From: an uncultured Marvinbryantia sp.
GTDB lineage: Bacteria > Bacillota > Clostridia > Lachnospirales > Lachnospiraceae
Direction of reading: 5' to 3'
NCBI GenBank assembly: GCA_937915375.1
Contig: CALDMO010000041.1
Span: 1-42,783 of the forward strand
DNA: 42,783 bases
Positions 23,022 through 30,275 of this stretch are shown in pieces. The position numbers and the translations under genes are program-made. The notes beneath the pieces were generated by a model. That model had not been told where the DNA came from. It was given only the letters and a program-made list of their open reading frames with translations, and searched no databases. Position 1 is the first letter of the stretch; the number at the start of each line of letters is the position of its first letter.

Positions 23022-24023
23022 ATGAAACACATTCTATTAATCGCAACCGGCGGAACGATCGCCTCCCGCCATACGGAGAACGGACTTGCGCCGCAGCTTG
23101 ATGCCGAAACCCTGCTCTCCTATATCCCGGAGGCATCTTCCTTCTGTACGATCGACACAGTTCAGCCATTCAATCTTGACAGCACCAACGTCTGCGCACA
23201 GCAGTGGCTGGAGCTTGCAGCGCTTCTGGAGAAAAAATATGAATACTACGATGGCTTTGTAGTCTGTCACGGCACCGATACGATGGCTTACACCGCCGCC
23301 GCACTCTCCTATCTGATACAGAATAACCGCAAACCGATCGTTATCACCGGATCCCAAAAACCGATTGATCTGGATATTACGGACGCTCGTTCTAATCTGC
23401 TGGACAGTTTGCGCTTTGCCTCTCATGACCAGGCACACGGCGTATCCATTGTTTTCGACGGACGCGTCATTGCCGGAACACGCGCAAAAAAAGAGCGCTC
23501 TAAGAGTTACAATGCTTTTTCCAGCATTAATTATCCAAATATCGCGGTTATTCGTGATCACAGAATTATTTTCTATATTGATGACAAAGATCATTCCACC
23601 AAACCGCTGAAATTCTATCATGATTTAAATGACCGCATCTTGCTGCTGAAGCTGATTCCAGGCACTTCCGGCAAAATCCTGGAACAGCTTTTCGATTCCT
23701 ACGATGCCGTTATTATCGAATCCTTCGGCGTCGGCGGTCTTCCCAGCTACGGCGACAACAGTTTTTTAAATGCCATCCAGAAATGGAGCGCCGCACAGAA
23801 GCCGGTAATCATGGCCACACAGGTCACGCATGAGGGGAGTGATATGAGCGTTTATCAGGTTGGAAAAGTGATCAAAGACAAATTCCATGTTCTGGAATCT
23901 TACGACATGACATTGGAAGCGACCGTCACAAAAACCATGTGGGCGCTGCGGCAGGCAAAAGAACTGCCCGAATTTCAAAAATTCTTTTACAGCACGATCA
24001 ATCACGATCTGCTGTTTGTATAA
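23022..24023 (+). CDS. ansA: L-asparaginase (type I-like)
   Basis: A 333-residue enzyme hydrolysing L-asparagine to aspartate and ammonia. First catalytic Thr is in IATGGTIASRHTENG; the second Thr, with Asp, is in VCHGTDTMAYTAAALSYL. ITGSQKPIDLDITDARSNL and VFDGRVIAGTRAKK are family marks. There is no signal peptide, which points to the cytoplasmic low-affinity type. Start at ATG 23022 with GGAAAGGA upstream; the open frame continuing upstream into the kinase gene is not coding. It has its own promoter and ends at a strong hairpin. Confidence 0.95.
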   Translation: MKHILLIATGGTIASRHTENGLAPQLDAETLLSYIPEASSFCTIDTVQPFNLDSTNVCAQQWLELAALLEKKYEYYDGFVVCHGTDTMAYTAAALSYLIQNNRKPIVITGSQKPIDLDITDARSNLLDSLRFASHDQAHGVSIVFDGRVIAGTRAKKERSKSYNAFSSINYPNIAVIRDHRIIFYIDDKDHSTKPLKFYHDLNDRILLLKLIPGTSGKILEQLFDSYDAVIIESFGVGGLPSYGDNSFLNAIQKWSAAQKPVIMATQVTHEGSDMSVYQVGKVIKDKFHVLESYDMTLEATVTKTMWALRQAKELPEFQKFFYSTINHDLLFV

Positions 24024-24036
24024 AATCATGATAAAA

Positions 24037-24058
24037 CGGGGTTCCGTCCGGAACCCCG
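24037..24058. terminator. Bidirectional terminator between ansA and darA
   Basis: CGGGGTTCC-GTCC-GGAACCCCG, a 9-bp GC-rich stem, is followed by CATTTCTTTT on the + strand and TTTTATC on the minus strand. It serves both convergent genes. Confidence 0.85.
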
Positions 24059-24066
24059 CATTTCTT

Positions 24067-24414
24067 TTAAATCTTATTGTAATAACATACATCTACCGCA
24101 AATACTACCGCGCCGCCTACTTCCACCTTCTGTTTTAAGGTATTACAGAACATCGACGGGTTGTGACCGGTTCCGGAATAATTTACATACGGCGTATGAA
24201 CCTCGATCGTCTTTCTCTCCCCGCACACTTCCTGAATCAATTTGACAATGTGATCCATTTTTTCATCATCCGTACAGATCATCAGTGTCGCATTTCCTTT
24301 TCGCAAAAAACCACCTGTGGAAGAAATTTTTGTTGCCTGATACCCGTTTTTATTTAATTCCGCAATCACCTGGTCAGAATCATCATGACTCACAATTGCA
24401 TAAATCAGTTTCAT
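24067..24414 (-). CDS. darA: Cyclic di-AMP receptor, PII-like (DarA/PstA)
   Basis: A 115-residue protein, MKLIYAIVSHDDSD..., with the ligand-loop motif ISSTGGFLRKGNATLMICTDDE and C-terminal VEVGGAVVFAVDV. This is the PII-like trimeric c-di-AMP binder DarA (PstA) of Firmicutes. The mid region (YVNYSGTGHNPSMF) is the variable loop. Its downstream target is unknown in any species I recall. In many Firmicutes the gene lies next to tmk and holB; here it stands alone between ansA and a YkgJ-like gene. Confidence 0.88.
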   Translation of the reverse strand: MKLIYAIVSHDDSDQVIAELNKNGYQATKISSTGGFLRKGNATLMICTDDEKMDHIVKLIQEVCGERKTIEVHTPYVNYSGTGHNPSMFCNTLKQKVEVGGAVVFAVDVCYYNKI

Positions 24415-24535
24415 AGTCTTCCTCCTTTTGCCGCTTCTCTGCAGGCTTTTGAAGTATTATAACATCCTTCTTCTAAAAAAGATATAAAAATTTGCTGTAT
24501 AACACAAATTTTTTATAAAAATCAACCAATTTCCA

Positions 24536-25204
24536 CTAATCGTGCTTCAAAATCTTCAGTAATTTCTGCATCTGTGCCATCCGCGTTTCAAACTGACTGT
24601 AAAAATCAACTTGCCGCTCATACGGTGCCGCATAAAAAGTGTTTAACAGATATACATTCAAATCTCTGGACAGCTGCTCGTCCTGCTGTTCTTCCAGAAG
24701 CATCTGCACCTGTTCCAGAAAATTATGCCATATGAGTACAAACGCTTCGTACACTTTCACATCCGGCGTATCAATCCATTTGCTGATTCTTACCTTTGTC
24801 TTTGGCTCCATCCGGCATTCGCTCTGCTGCAAAAAGTATCGGAATCCTCCGTTTTCATAATATCTTCCCAGAGGAAACAGCCTGCACAGCCCCGGACGAT
24901 ACGGATGGATAGAACAGCGCCCTTCTGCATTTAAAAATGTACAGCAATCCTGTTCCTCAGACATTTTCAAATTCGGCAGAATCACCCCATCCACCGAATG
25001 CAGTTCCAAATGTGTCATCAGGGAAGCAAAATCCATGTGCAGTCCTTCCGTCAACCGCCACACATCCAGCGGGTCCAGAATAATCGATTCTCCCATGCCG
25101 CAGCAACAGTCAAAGCATCCTCTGCAGCCCTGACAGCCGGTGCGCGCCATATCGTTTGCTGTATATAATTTTCTCAGATCTTCTATCGGTACTTCCCGTT
25201 TCAT
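24536..25204 (-). CDS. YkgJ family cysteine cluster protein
   Basis: A 222-residue protein. An N-terminal cysteine cluster (CQGCRGCFDCCCGMGESI) is followed by LDPLDVWRL and a second cluster CCTFLNAEGRCSIHPYRPGLCRLFPLGRY. This is the zinc/iron-chelating YkgJ-like domain (about residues 20-130). The C-terminal 90 residues are helical. The function is unknown; a metal-binding or Fe-S role is likely from the ligands. I start at ATG 25204 because GGAGG lies five bases before it; the ATG at 25225 has no site. Confidence 0.88.
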   Translation of the reverse strand: MKREVPIEDLRKLYTANDMARTGCQGCRGCFDCCCGMGESIILDPLDVWRLTEGLHMDFASLMTHLELHSVDGVILPNLKMSEEQDCCTFLNAEGRCSIHPYRPGLCRLFPLGRYYENGGFRYFLQQSECRMEPKTKVRISKWIDTPDVKVYEAFVLIWHNFLEQVQMLLEEQQDEQLSRDLNVYLLNTFYAAPYERQVDFYSQFETRMAQMQKLLKILKHD

Positions 25205-25325
25205 AAGCCCTCCGCCTTTTTTCATTTTATTGTGAGTATATCATACTTTCATCAAATCTGCTGTATTTTCCCATAAAATGTTCCTGTTTTCCCTATTCGC
25301 CGGATTCCCCTGTCCTGAATTTATG

Positions 25326-25354
25326 TTGACCTTTAATATCTACAGTGTTAAAAT
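25326..25354 (+). promoter_or_regulatory. Promoter of the zinc-finger-like lipoprotein
   Basis: TTGACC (25326-25331), 17 bp, TAAAAT (25349-25354), about 50 bases before the start codon. Confidence 0.65.
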
Positions 25355-25402
25355 ATCAATACCATTATGGGGATATTTATGAAAAGAAAGGACTGAAGGA
25401 TC

Positions 25403-26116
25403 ATGAAAAAACAAAGCCGTATCTTATTTTTACTTGCAGTTTGCGGCATCCTTACGCTGAGCGGCTGCCGAAAAAAAATAGACGAAACAGAGTCCGAAAC
25501 ACAAAGCGAAACCATTACTGAATCTGAAACCGAAAAACAAACACAGAAAAAAACTGAAAGAACAACGGAAAAGAAAACTCCGACAACGCAAAAGTCTACC
25601 GAAAAGAAAACAGTAAAACCGTCAACGGTCAACGGTAATTCCTCAACTGGACAGACCAACCGTCCGTCTACCACACCAGAGACAGAAGCCCAAGCCTCAG
25701 CAGGCACTGAAATGTGTCCATATTGTTTCCAGCAGATTTCTCTGGCGCCAACGGATTCCGGTTCAACAATTTATGCGGAACACGTTGCACAGGAAAAGGC
25801 TTGGGCCGATACCTATGGCTGGGGAGATACCCCTCCGACCAGCGCTTCTACCGACGCTCCGGCTACAAATGCTCCGGCTACAAATGCTCCTACTACAGAC
25901 GCGCCAAGCACTGACGGAAATATCGATGATTCCGCACAGTGCGGATACTGTTACCAGTGGTTCTCTGTATCTGATGGCTCCTATGCAGCACATGTCGCCG
26001 CCCACAATGAAGAACTTGGTCTTCCGTCCGGCACAGAATATATAACATGTCCGAGATGCGGATATTCCTATCCAAAAGGCAGTATGTATGACAATCATGT
26101 TTGTGTCGTTGAATAA
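25403..26116 (+). CDS. Lipoprotein with zinc-finger-like CxxC...H modules
   Basis: A 237-residue protein. Lipobox LTLSGC puts the lipidated Cys at residue 22. A Thr/Glu/Lys-rich linker (27-100) should span the cell wall. Three modules follow: CPYC (105-108) with His127, CGYC (180-183) with His197 and His201, and CPRC (216-219) with His232. These resemble C2H2-type zinc sites, unusual on the outside of a Gram-positive cell. A short Ala-Pro-Thr-Asn repeat (151-171) separates modules 1 and 2. It may bind metal, redox-cycle or bind a surface partner; nothing decides between them. It ends at a strong bidirectional terminator and has its own promoter. Confidence 0.85.
   Translation: MKKQSRILFLLAVCGILTLSGCRKKIDETESETQSETITESETEKQTQKKTERTTEKKTPTTQKSTEKKTVKPSTVNGNSSTGQTNRPSTTPETEAQASAGTEMCPYCFQQISLAPTDSGSTIYAEHVAQEKAWADTYGWGDTPPTSASTDAPATNAPATNAPTTDAPSTDGNIDDSAQCGYCYQWFSVSDGSYAAHVAAHNEELGLPSGTEYITCPRCGYSYPKGSMYDNHVCVVE
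25856..25915 (+). repeat. Tandem 15-bp repeat encoding APATN-type linker
   Basis: Four 15-bp units: two identical (GCTCCGGCTACAAAT at 25856-25870 and 25871-25885), then two diverged units up to 25915. They encode the linker between zinc-finger-like modules, where copy number may vary between strains. Confidence 0.75.
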
Positions 26117-26153
26117 AAAATCAGCCGCAGGCTTAATCTGCGGCTGATTTTTT
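26115..26153. terminator. Bidirectional terminator between lipoprotein gene and thiT
   Basis: AAAAATCAGCCGCAG (26116-26130) pairs with CTGCGGCTGATTTTT (26138-26152), about 15 bp with A/T tails, suited to both strands. Confidence 0.92.
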
Positions 26154-26169
26154 GTCCTTGATTATTTTT

Positions 26170-26835
26170 TTAATTATTTGCCATTACTTTCACTCTCGCA
26201 AGAGCCATTGAGACTGCCGGAATCATCAAAATAATTACTGTCACCGCTGCTTCCGCAAATATATAGCAGGCATTATATGCCAGCGAATACGGCAGCGCGC
26301 TCCAACCTTCCCATGCATATTCTCCAAAAAAAATCCAGCCGGAAATCACTGCAAATATATATCGTCCCACAACGCCGAGCAGATACCCTTTTACCAGACC
26401 AAATTTTGCATTTGCAAGAAAGCCAGAAAGTCCAAGTGCGCCAAACGCAAGCGGATAATCCACCAGCACCTGCATCGGAGAATAGATATACGGCTCAATC
26501 AGAAACTGCAGAACTCCATATGCCAATCCTGTCAGGATACCAGTACCCGGTCCGTAAATATAGCCGATTAAACTGATAAACAACATACTGCACAGAGTAA
26601 CCGACCCCCCGAACGGAAAAGAAAATACCTTCATCATCGAAGTAACTGTCGCCAGCGCCATTGCCATCGCGCAGAATACCAGCTGCTTCGTTCCCATGTT
26701 TTTCTTTTTACCGCCTCTTTTTACTGCAAGAATGACAGCTGCTGCCAACAGCGCCGCCAGAATTACAGCCGTAGCAATCTTTCCCGCCTGTGTCAGAAGG
26801 AGTTCTCCTTCCACGTTTGATACAAAAAATGACAT
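26170..26835 (-). CDS. thiT: Thiamine-specific ECF transporter S component ThiT
   Basis: A 221-residue membrane protein. Residues about 45-221 form the six-helix S component: FPFGGSVTLCSMLF, GPGTGILTGLAYGVLQF, DYPLAFGALGLSGFL and the substrate-site region YAWEGWSALPYSLAYN. It captures thiamine with the shared ECF module (EcfA, EcfA', EcfT), whose genes are not in this window. An extra N-terminal helix (about 15-42) ahead of KRGGKKK is longer than in typical ThiT. AAGGAGG lies six bases before the ATG. The TPP riboswitch just upstream independently confirms the substrate. Confidence 0.93.
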   Translation of the reverse strand: MSFFVSNVEGELLLTQAGKIATAVILAALLAAAVILAVKRGGKKKNMGTKQLVFCAMAMALATVTSMMKVFSFPFGGSVTLCSMLFISLIGYIYGPGTGILTGLAYGVLQFLIEPYIYSPMQVLVDYPLAFGALGLSGFLANAKFGLVKGYLLGVVGRYIFAVISGWIFFGEYAWEGWSALPYSLAYNACYIFAEAAVTVIILMIPAVSMALARVKVMANN

Positions 26836-26841
26836 AAAAAA

Positions 26842-26870
26842 CCTCCTTGAAAATAAATTTTGACAGGAGG
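26842..26870 (-). promoter_or_regulatory. Shine-Dalgarno sequestering helix of thiT
   Basis: On the minus strand CCTCCT (26870-26865), at the 3' edge of the TPP aptamer, can pair with AGGAGG (26847-26842), the thiT ribosome binding site. This points to translational control by the riboswitch. Confidence 0.6.
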
Positions 26871-26985
26871 AGCTTCTTCGGTATTCTTCGCTTCCTTACG
26901 CCGGCATTATCCGGGTCAAGTAGTGAGGGTCCCCACCATTACGGTGAAATCTCAGCCAAAGGCTCCCCTAGCATTATTATGCTAT
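26865..26985 (-). promoter_or_regulatory. TPP riboswitch
   Basis: On the minus strand the conserved elements appear in order: AGGGGAGCC, GGCTGAGA, GACCC, ACTTGACCCGGATAATGCCGGCGTAAGGAAGC. This is the THI box; it should shut off thiT when thiamine pyrophosphate is abundant. No terminator lies between aptamer and thiT. Confidence 0.95.
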
Positions 26986-27006
26986 GTAGTTGTCATTTCG
27001 GATTTT

Positions 27007-27034
27007 ATTGTATCATATCTGCCTTGTTTGTCAA
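27007..27034 (-). promoter_or_regulatory. Promoter of the thiT riboswitch transcript
   Basis: On the minus strand TTGACA (27034-27029), 16 bp, TACAAT (27012-27007), just before the aptamer. Confidence 0.7.
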
Positions 27035-27081
27035 TATCGCTCCGGCATTTTTCAACCCGTATTTTTCTTCAAACTAAAGGA

Positions 27082-27120
27082 ATGGAGCAACATCATCTAA
27101 GCTGATTCATCTTGCTCCAT
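27082..27120 (-). terminator. Terminator after lysA
   Basis: ATGGAGCAA (27082-27090) and TTGCTCCAT (27112-27120) form a 9-bp stem with a 21-nt loop; flanking AAGG/CCTT can extend it. On the minus strand T-rich sequence follows. Confidence 0.6.
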
Positions 27121-27149
27121 CCCTTTTATAAATATATATTTTCTTCTTT

Positions 27150-28418
27150 TTACACCTTCGAAAGCGGAATCAGATGCTTAAGCAGATCGTTTAATTCCTC
27201 TCTCTCCCGAATCAATACCACCTCGCCGTTTTCACGAATCAAAATCTCCGCTGGCCGCAGACGATTATTATAGGCTGATGCCATTGAAAATCCGTACGCG
27301 CCTGCATCAAGCACACCGAGGATATCACCTTTGAAAATTTCCGGCAGCTCGCGGTCTTTTGCCAAAATATCGCCGCTCTCACAGATGTTTCCAACGATTG
27401 TCACCGGCTCTGTCTTTTTTGATGCCACATCAGACGCGCGGTAAATCTCTACTCCATGATAAGAATCATACATGATTGGACGCTGCAGCACATTAAAACC
27501 ACAGTCGCAGCCGACAAATTTCGTCTCATGATTCATCTTGACAGAATGTACTTCTGAAAGAATCATTCCGCATTCCGCGGAAACATAACGCCCCGGCTCA
27601 ATACGAAACTTCAGATCTGTACCATATTCCTTCGCGAAACGATACAGTTCCGCGTCCATTGCCTCACCTAATTCTTTTATATTTAGTGGCTGCTCATCCT
27701 CCTCTTTATGATATGGGATTCCAAATCCGCCGCCCATATCCACAAATCGCAGTCCTTCAAACTGTCTGGCAATATCAAAGAGCGCGCCAATACTCTGCAC
27801 AAAGGCTTCCTTGCTCATAAAGAGCGAACCGATATGCTGGTTGATGCCGACCAGCTTCAAATCATATTTTTTCAGCAATTCTTTCACTTGCGGAATATAC
27901 TTCGGCTCAATCCCAAACTTGGTTTTCTTGCCGGCTGTCACCACTTTCTCATGATGGCCGGCCCCGACACCCGGATTGAAACGAACGGCCACCTCTCCGC
28001 CCGGATTCAACTGTCCATACTGCTCCAACTGACTCAAAGAATCCGCGCTGACCAGCACGCCTTCATTGATTGCATATTGCATTTCCTCCGCAGACACATT
28101 GTTTCCGATATAAAAAATCTCGTTTGAAGCAAAGCCTGCATGCTTCGCCATAAAAATTTCACCCGGAGACATCGCGTCTGCTTCCAGTCCTTCCGATTTT
28201 ACCACCTGCAAAAAAGCCAAATTACTGTTCGCTTTCGTCGAGTAATCTACTGTGAAATTCGGATACGTCACCATCTCTTTTAAATCGCGGCAGCGCTCGC
28301 GCAAAATCCTCTCATTGTAGACATACAGCGGTGTTTTGTATTTTTCAGCCAGAGCAACCGGATCGTTTCCCTCAAAGAAATTTGTGCGGTCGGTCACTTT
28401 GGAATATATCTTATGCAT
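27150..28418 (-). CDS. lysA: Diaminopimelate decarboxylase
   Basis: A 422-residue PLP enzyme that makes L-lysine from meso-diaminopimelate. The PLP lysine is in VDYSTKANSN (about residue 51). The glycine loop binding phosphate is DMGGGFGIPY, EPGRYVSAECG follows, and the active-site cysteine from the partner subunit is in ICESGDILA. GAYGFSMASAYN is the C-terminal mark. Start at ATG 28418 with GGAGG ten bases upstream; an in-frame TTG at 28436 overlaps that site. It is divergent from a LysR-type regulator that may control it. Confidence 0.97.
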   Translation of the reverse strand: MHKIYSKVTDRTNFFEGNDPVALAEKYKTPLYVYNERILRERCRDLKEMVTYPNFTVDYSTKANSNLAFLQVVKSEGLEADAMSPGEIFMAKHAGFASNEIFYIGNNVSAEEMQYAINEGVLVSADSLSQLEQYGQLNPGGEVAVRFNPGVGAGHHEKVVTAGKKTKFGIEPKYIPQVKELLKKYDLKLVGINQHIGSLFMSKEAFVQSIGALFDIARQFEGLRFVDMGGGFGIPYHKEEDEQPLNIKELGEAMDAELYRFAKEYGTDLKFRIEPGRYVSAECGMILSEVHSVKMNHETKFVGCDCGFNVLQRPIMYDSYHGVEIYRASDVASKKTEPVTIVGNICESGDILAKDRELPEIFKGDILGVLDAGAYGFSMASAYNNRLRPAEILIRENGEVVLIREREELNDLLKHLIPLSKV

Positions 28419-28460
28419 TTCTGTGTTTCCTCCCAAAATACTGCATTTTTCAAGTCTCTA

Positions 28461-28498
28461 TTGACATATTATAGCGATGGTACTACAATTTGTATAAT
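28461..28498. promoter_or_regulatory. Divergent lysA / LysR-regulator promoter and operator candidate
   Basis: On the + strand TTGACA (28461-28466), 17 bp, TACAAT (28484-28489) serves the regulator. On the minus strand TATAAT (28473-28468) serves lysA and overlaps that -35/spacer; its -35 is weak. An odd palindrome TACAA-T-TTGTA (28484-28494) overlaps the rightward -10 and lies upstream of the leftward -10. One bound regulator could repress itself and activate lysA. Confidence 0.55.
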
Positions 28499-28543
28499 GA
28501 ATTTTATAAAATTACTGATTAATATTTTCGATAAGAGGTGCTT

Positions 28544-29431
28544 ATGAATATTGAAAGTCTAAAAACGTTTATTACCTTATCAGAATTGAAAAATTTTACG
28601 CAAACGGCTGACCGTTACTATATCGTGCAGTCCACAGTCACAAACCGCATCATGGAACTGGAAAAAGAACTCGGCAAAAAGCTGTTCACACGCAACCGCA
28701 AAAATGTGGAACTGACCGAAGAAGGTCTGCATTTTTTAAACTATGCCAAACGAATCGTTGCATTAGAAGCCTCGGCCATCGAGGAACTGAGTATGCTGCA
28801 CACATTTTCCGAAACGCTGCGCATCGGTACCATCAATACCATGTACGACTGCTACCTGCATCAGCCCATTATGGATTATATCTGTACCTATAAAGATATT
28901 TCATTGAAAGTAATCATCGATCACTCCGGTCCACTGCTCCGTATGCTGCAGGATGGTATGATTGACATCGCCTTTTCTTATGTACCGCTGAAAAAAACAG
29001 GTTTTCTGTGCATTCCATTTTCCACTGACGATGTAGTACTCGTAACCTCGCCGGAACATCAGGAATTTGCAAATGGCATCCGGCAAAGCAATCTTCCGGA
29101 TCTGTACTACTTGTACTGCGATTTTATGGTGCAGGACGGCAGTACCTTTATCCGCGATATGTTTCCGAAAAATTATTCCTTCCCGTTTGAAATCGACAAG
29201 CTCACGCATCTGCTGCCCTATCTGACCGCAGGCATCGGCTACACCTTTCTGCCGCAGAGTCTTGTCCAAAAATATCTCGATGAAAAGCGGCTGATTTCTA
29301 TTCCCCTGCTTGACTTTAAGGCGCCCGCGATTCAAAGCTACGTTGTCATGCCGGAAGGAAAAGCGGATCATTTGTCCATCTGCCGTCTGGCTGATGCGCT
29401 TCACATTTCCCTGAAAGGAGTATCTCAATGA
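28544..29431 (+). CDS. LysR-type transcriptional regulator
   Basis: A 295-residue protein. The N-terminal winged helix-turn-helix (MNIESLKTFITLSELKNFTQTADRYYIVQSTVTNRIMELEKELGKKLF in short form) ends at about residue 60. The effector domain has the type 2 periplasmic binding fold (about 85-290). Start at ATG 28544 with AGAGGTG upstream; an in-frame GTG at 28538 falls in that site. It is divergent from lysA, as the namesake LysR is in E. coli, which makes control of lysA by this protein likely, though that is inference. It overlaps the next small gene by four bases. Confidence 0.93.
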   Translation: MNIESLKTFITLSELKNFTQTADRYYIVQSTVTNRIMELEKELGKKLFTRNRKNVELTEEGLHFLNYAKRIVALEASAIEELSMLHTFSETLRIGTINTMYDCYLHQPIMDYICTYKDISLKVIIDHSGPLLRMLQDGMIDIAFSYVPLKKTGFLCIPFSTDDVVLVTSPEHQEFANGIRQSNLPDLYYLYCDFMVQDGSTFIRDMFPKNYSFPFEIDKLTHLLPYLTAGIGYTFLPQSLVQKYLDEKRLISIPLLDFKAPAIQSYVVMPEGKADHLSICRLADALHISLKGVSQ

Positions 29432-29643
29432 AAAAATTCAAACGTATTTTCGCCCTGATCGGAGTAATCCTGCTTGCTGCACTTTATCTGTGCACCTTAA
29501 TCTTTGCCCTGATTGACAGTCCGCGGGCATATGACCTGTTCAAAATGTCTGTGGGAGCAACCATCCTGCTGCCAGTCGTACTTTATGCGATGATTCTGAC
29601 AGCAAAGCTGCTGAAACATAAAGATTCCGAACAGGATAAATAA
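29428..29643 (+). CDS. Small two-span membrane protein
   Basis: A 71-residue protein with two hydrophobic helices (about 7-28 and 41-62) and a charged C-terminus KLLKHKDSEQDK. The ATG overlaps the regulator's stop (ATGA), with GGAG upstream (GAAAGGAG), so it is translated with the regulator. I know no family. The HAD gene follows 22 bases later. Confidence 0.75.
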   Translation: MKKFKRIFALIGVILLAALYLCTLIFALIDSPRAYDLFKMSVGATILLPVVLYAMILTAKLLKHKDSEQDK

Positions 29644-29665
29644 CTGAACCAAGGAGGTATTTTTC

Positions 29666-30268
29666 ATGATCACAACCGTAATTTTCGACATTGGCAACGT
29701 TCTTGTTTCTTTTGACTGGCAAACACACCTTGATTCCTTCGGTTTTTCATCCGAAAAACAGGAAATCATCGCAGATGCCGTCTTCCGAAACAACGACTGG
29801 AACGAAATGGACCGCGGCGTCCTGACCATAGAAGAATGCATTGCGCGCTTTATCAGCCATGCGCCGCAGTATGCGGAGGATATCCGCAACATTGTACTCG
29901 GCGTACGCGAAACGATTCAGCCGCTGCCCTACACGGAAGAATTACTCCGTACCCTGCGTGCGAACGGTCTGAATCTCTACTATCTTTCCAACTATGGAAA
30001 GTTCGGCTATGAAGAAACCAAAGACAAGCTTGCATTTACTAAAATGATGGACGGCGGTCTCTATTCTTACGAGGCACAGATGATCAAACCAAATCTATGG
30101 ATTTACGCAGAACTATGCGAACGATATCACATCCATCCCATGGAGGCTGTATTCCTTGATGATAATCTTGCCAATGTAAATGCAGCCTGCGCATTCGGAA
30201 TGAAAGGTATCCATTTCACCAGCTATGAAGATGCCTGTGAAGAGCTGCGGGCGCTTGGAGTGCTCTAG
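29666..30268 (+). CDS. HAD superfamily phosphatase (YihX-like, subfamily IA)
   Basis: A 200-residue protein. Motif I is VIFDIGNVLVSFDW with the nucleophile Asp; the usual second Asp of DxD is Gly, as in YihX. Motif II is YYLSNYGKF, motif III Lys is in MIKPNLWIY and motif IV is AVFLDDNLANVNAA. The cap lies between motifs I and II. YihX dephosphorylates alpha-glucose-1-phosphate; the substrate here is not proven. AAGGAGG precedes the ATG. It is probably in the LysR-regulator transcript and converges with purA. Confidence 0.88.
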   Translation: MITTVIFDIGNVLVSFDWQTHLDSFGFSSEKQEIIADAVFRNNDWNEMDRGVLTIEECIARFISHAPQYAEDIRNIVLGVRETIQPLPYTEELLRTLRANGLNLYYLSNYGKFGYEETKDKLAFTKMMDGGLYSYEAQMIKPNLWIYAELCERYHIHPMEAVFLDDNLANVNAACAFGMKGIHFTSYEDACEELRALGVL

Positions 30269-30275
30269 TTTCACT

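Noticed and set aside
25856..25915. Possible CRISPR-like short repeats
   Set aside because: Units are 15 bp, contiguous without spacers and in frame with a low-complexity linker.
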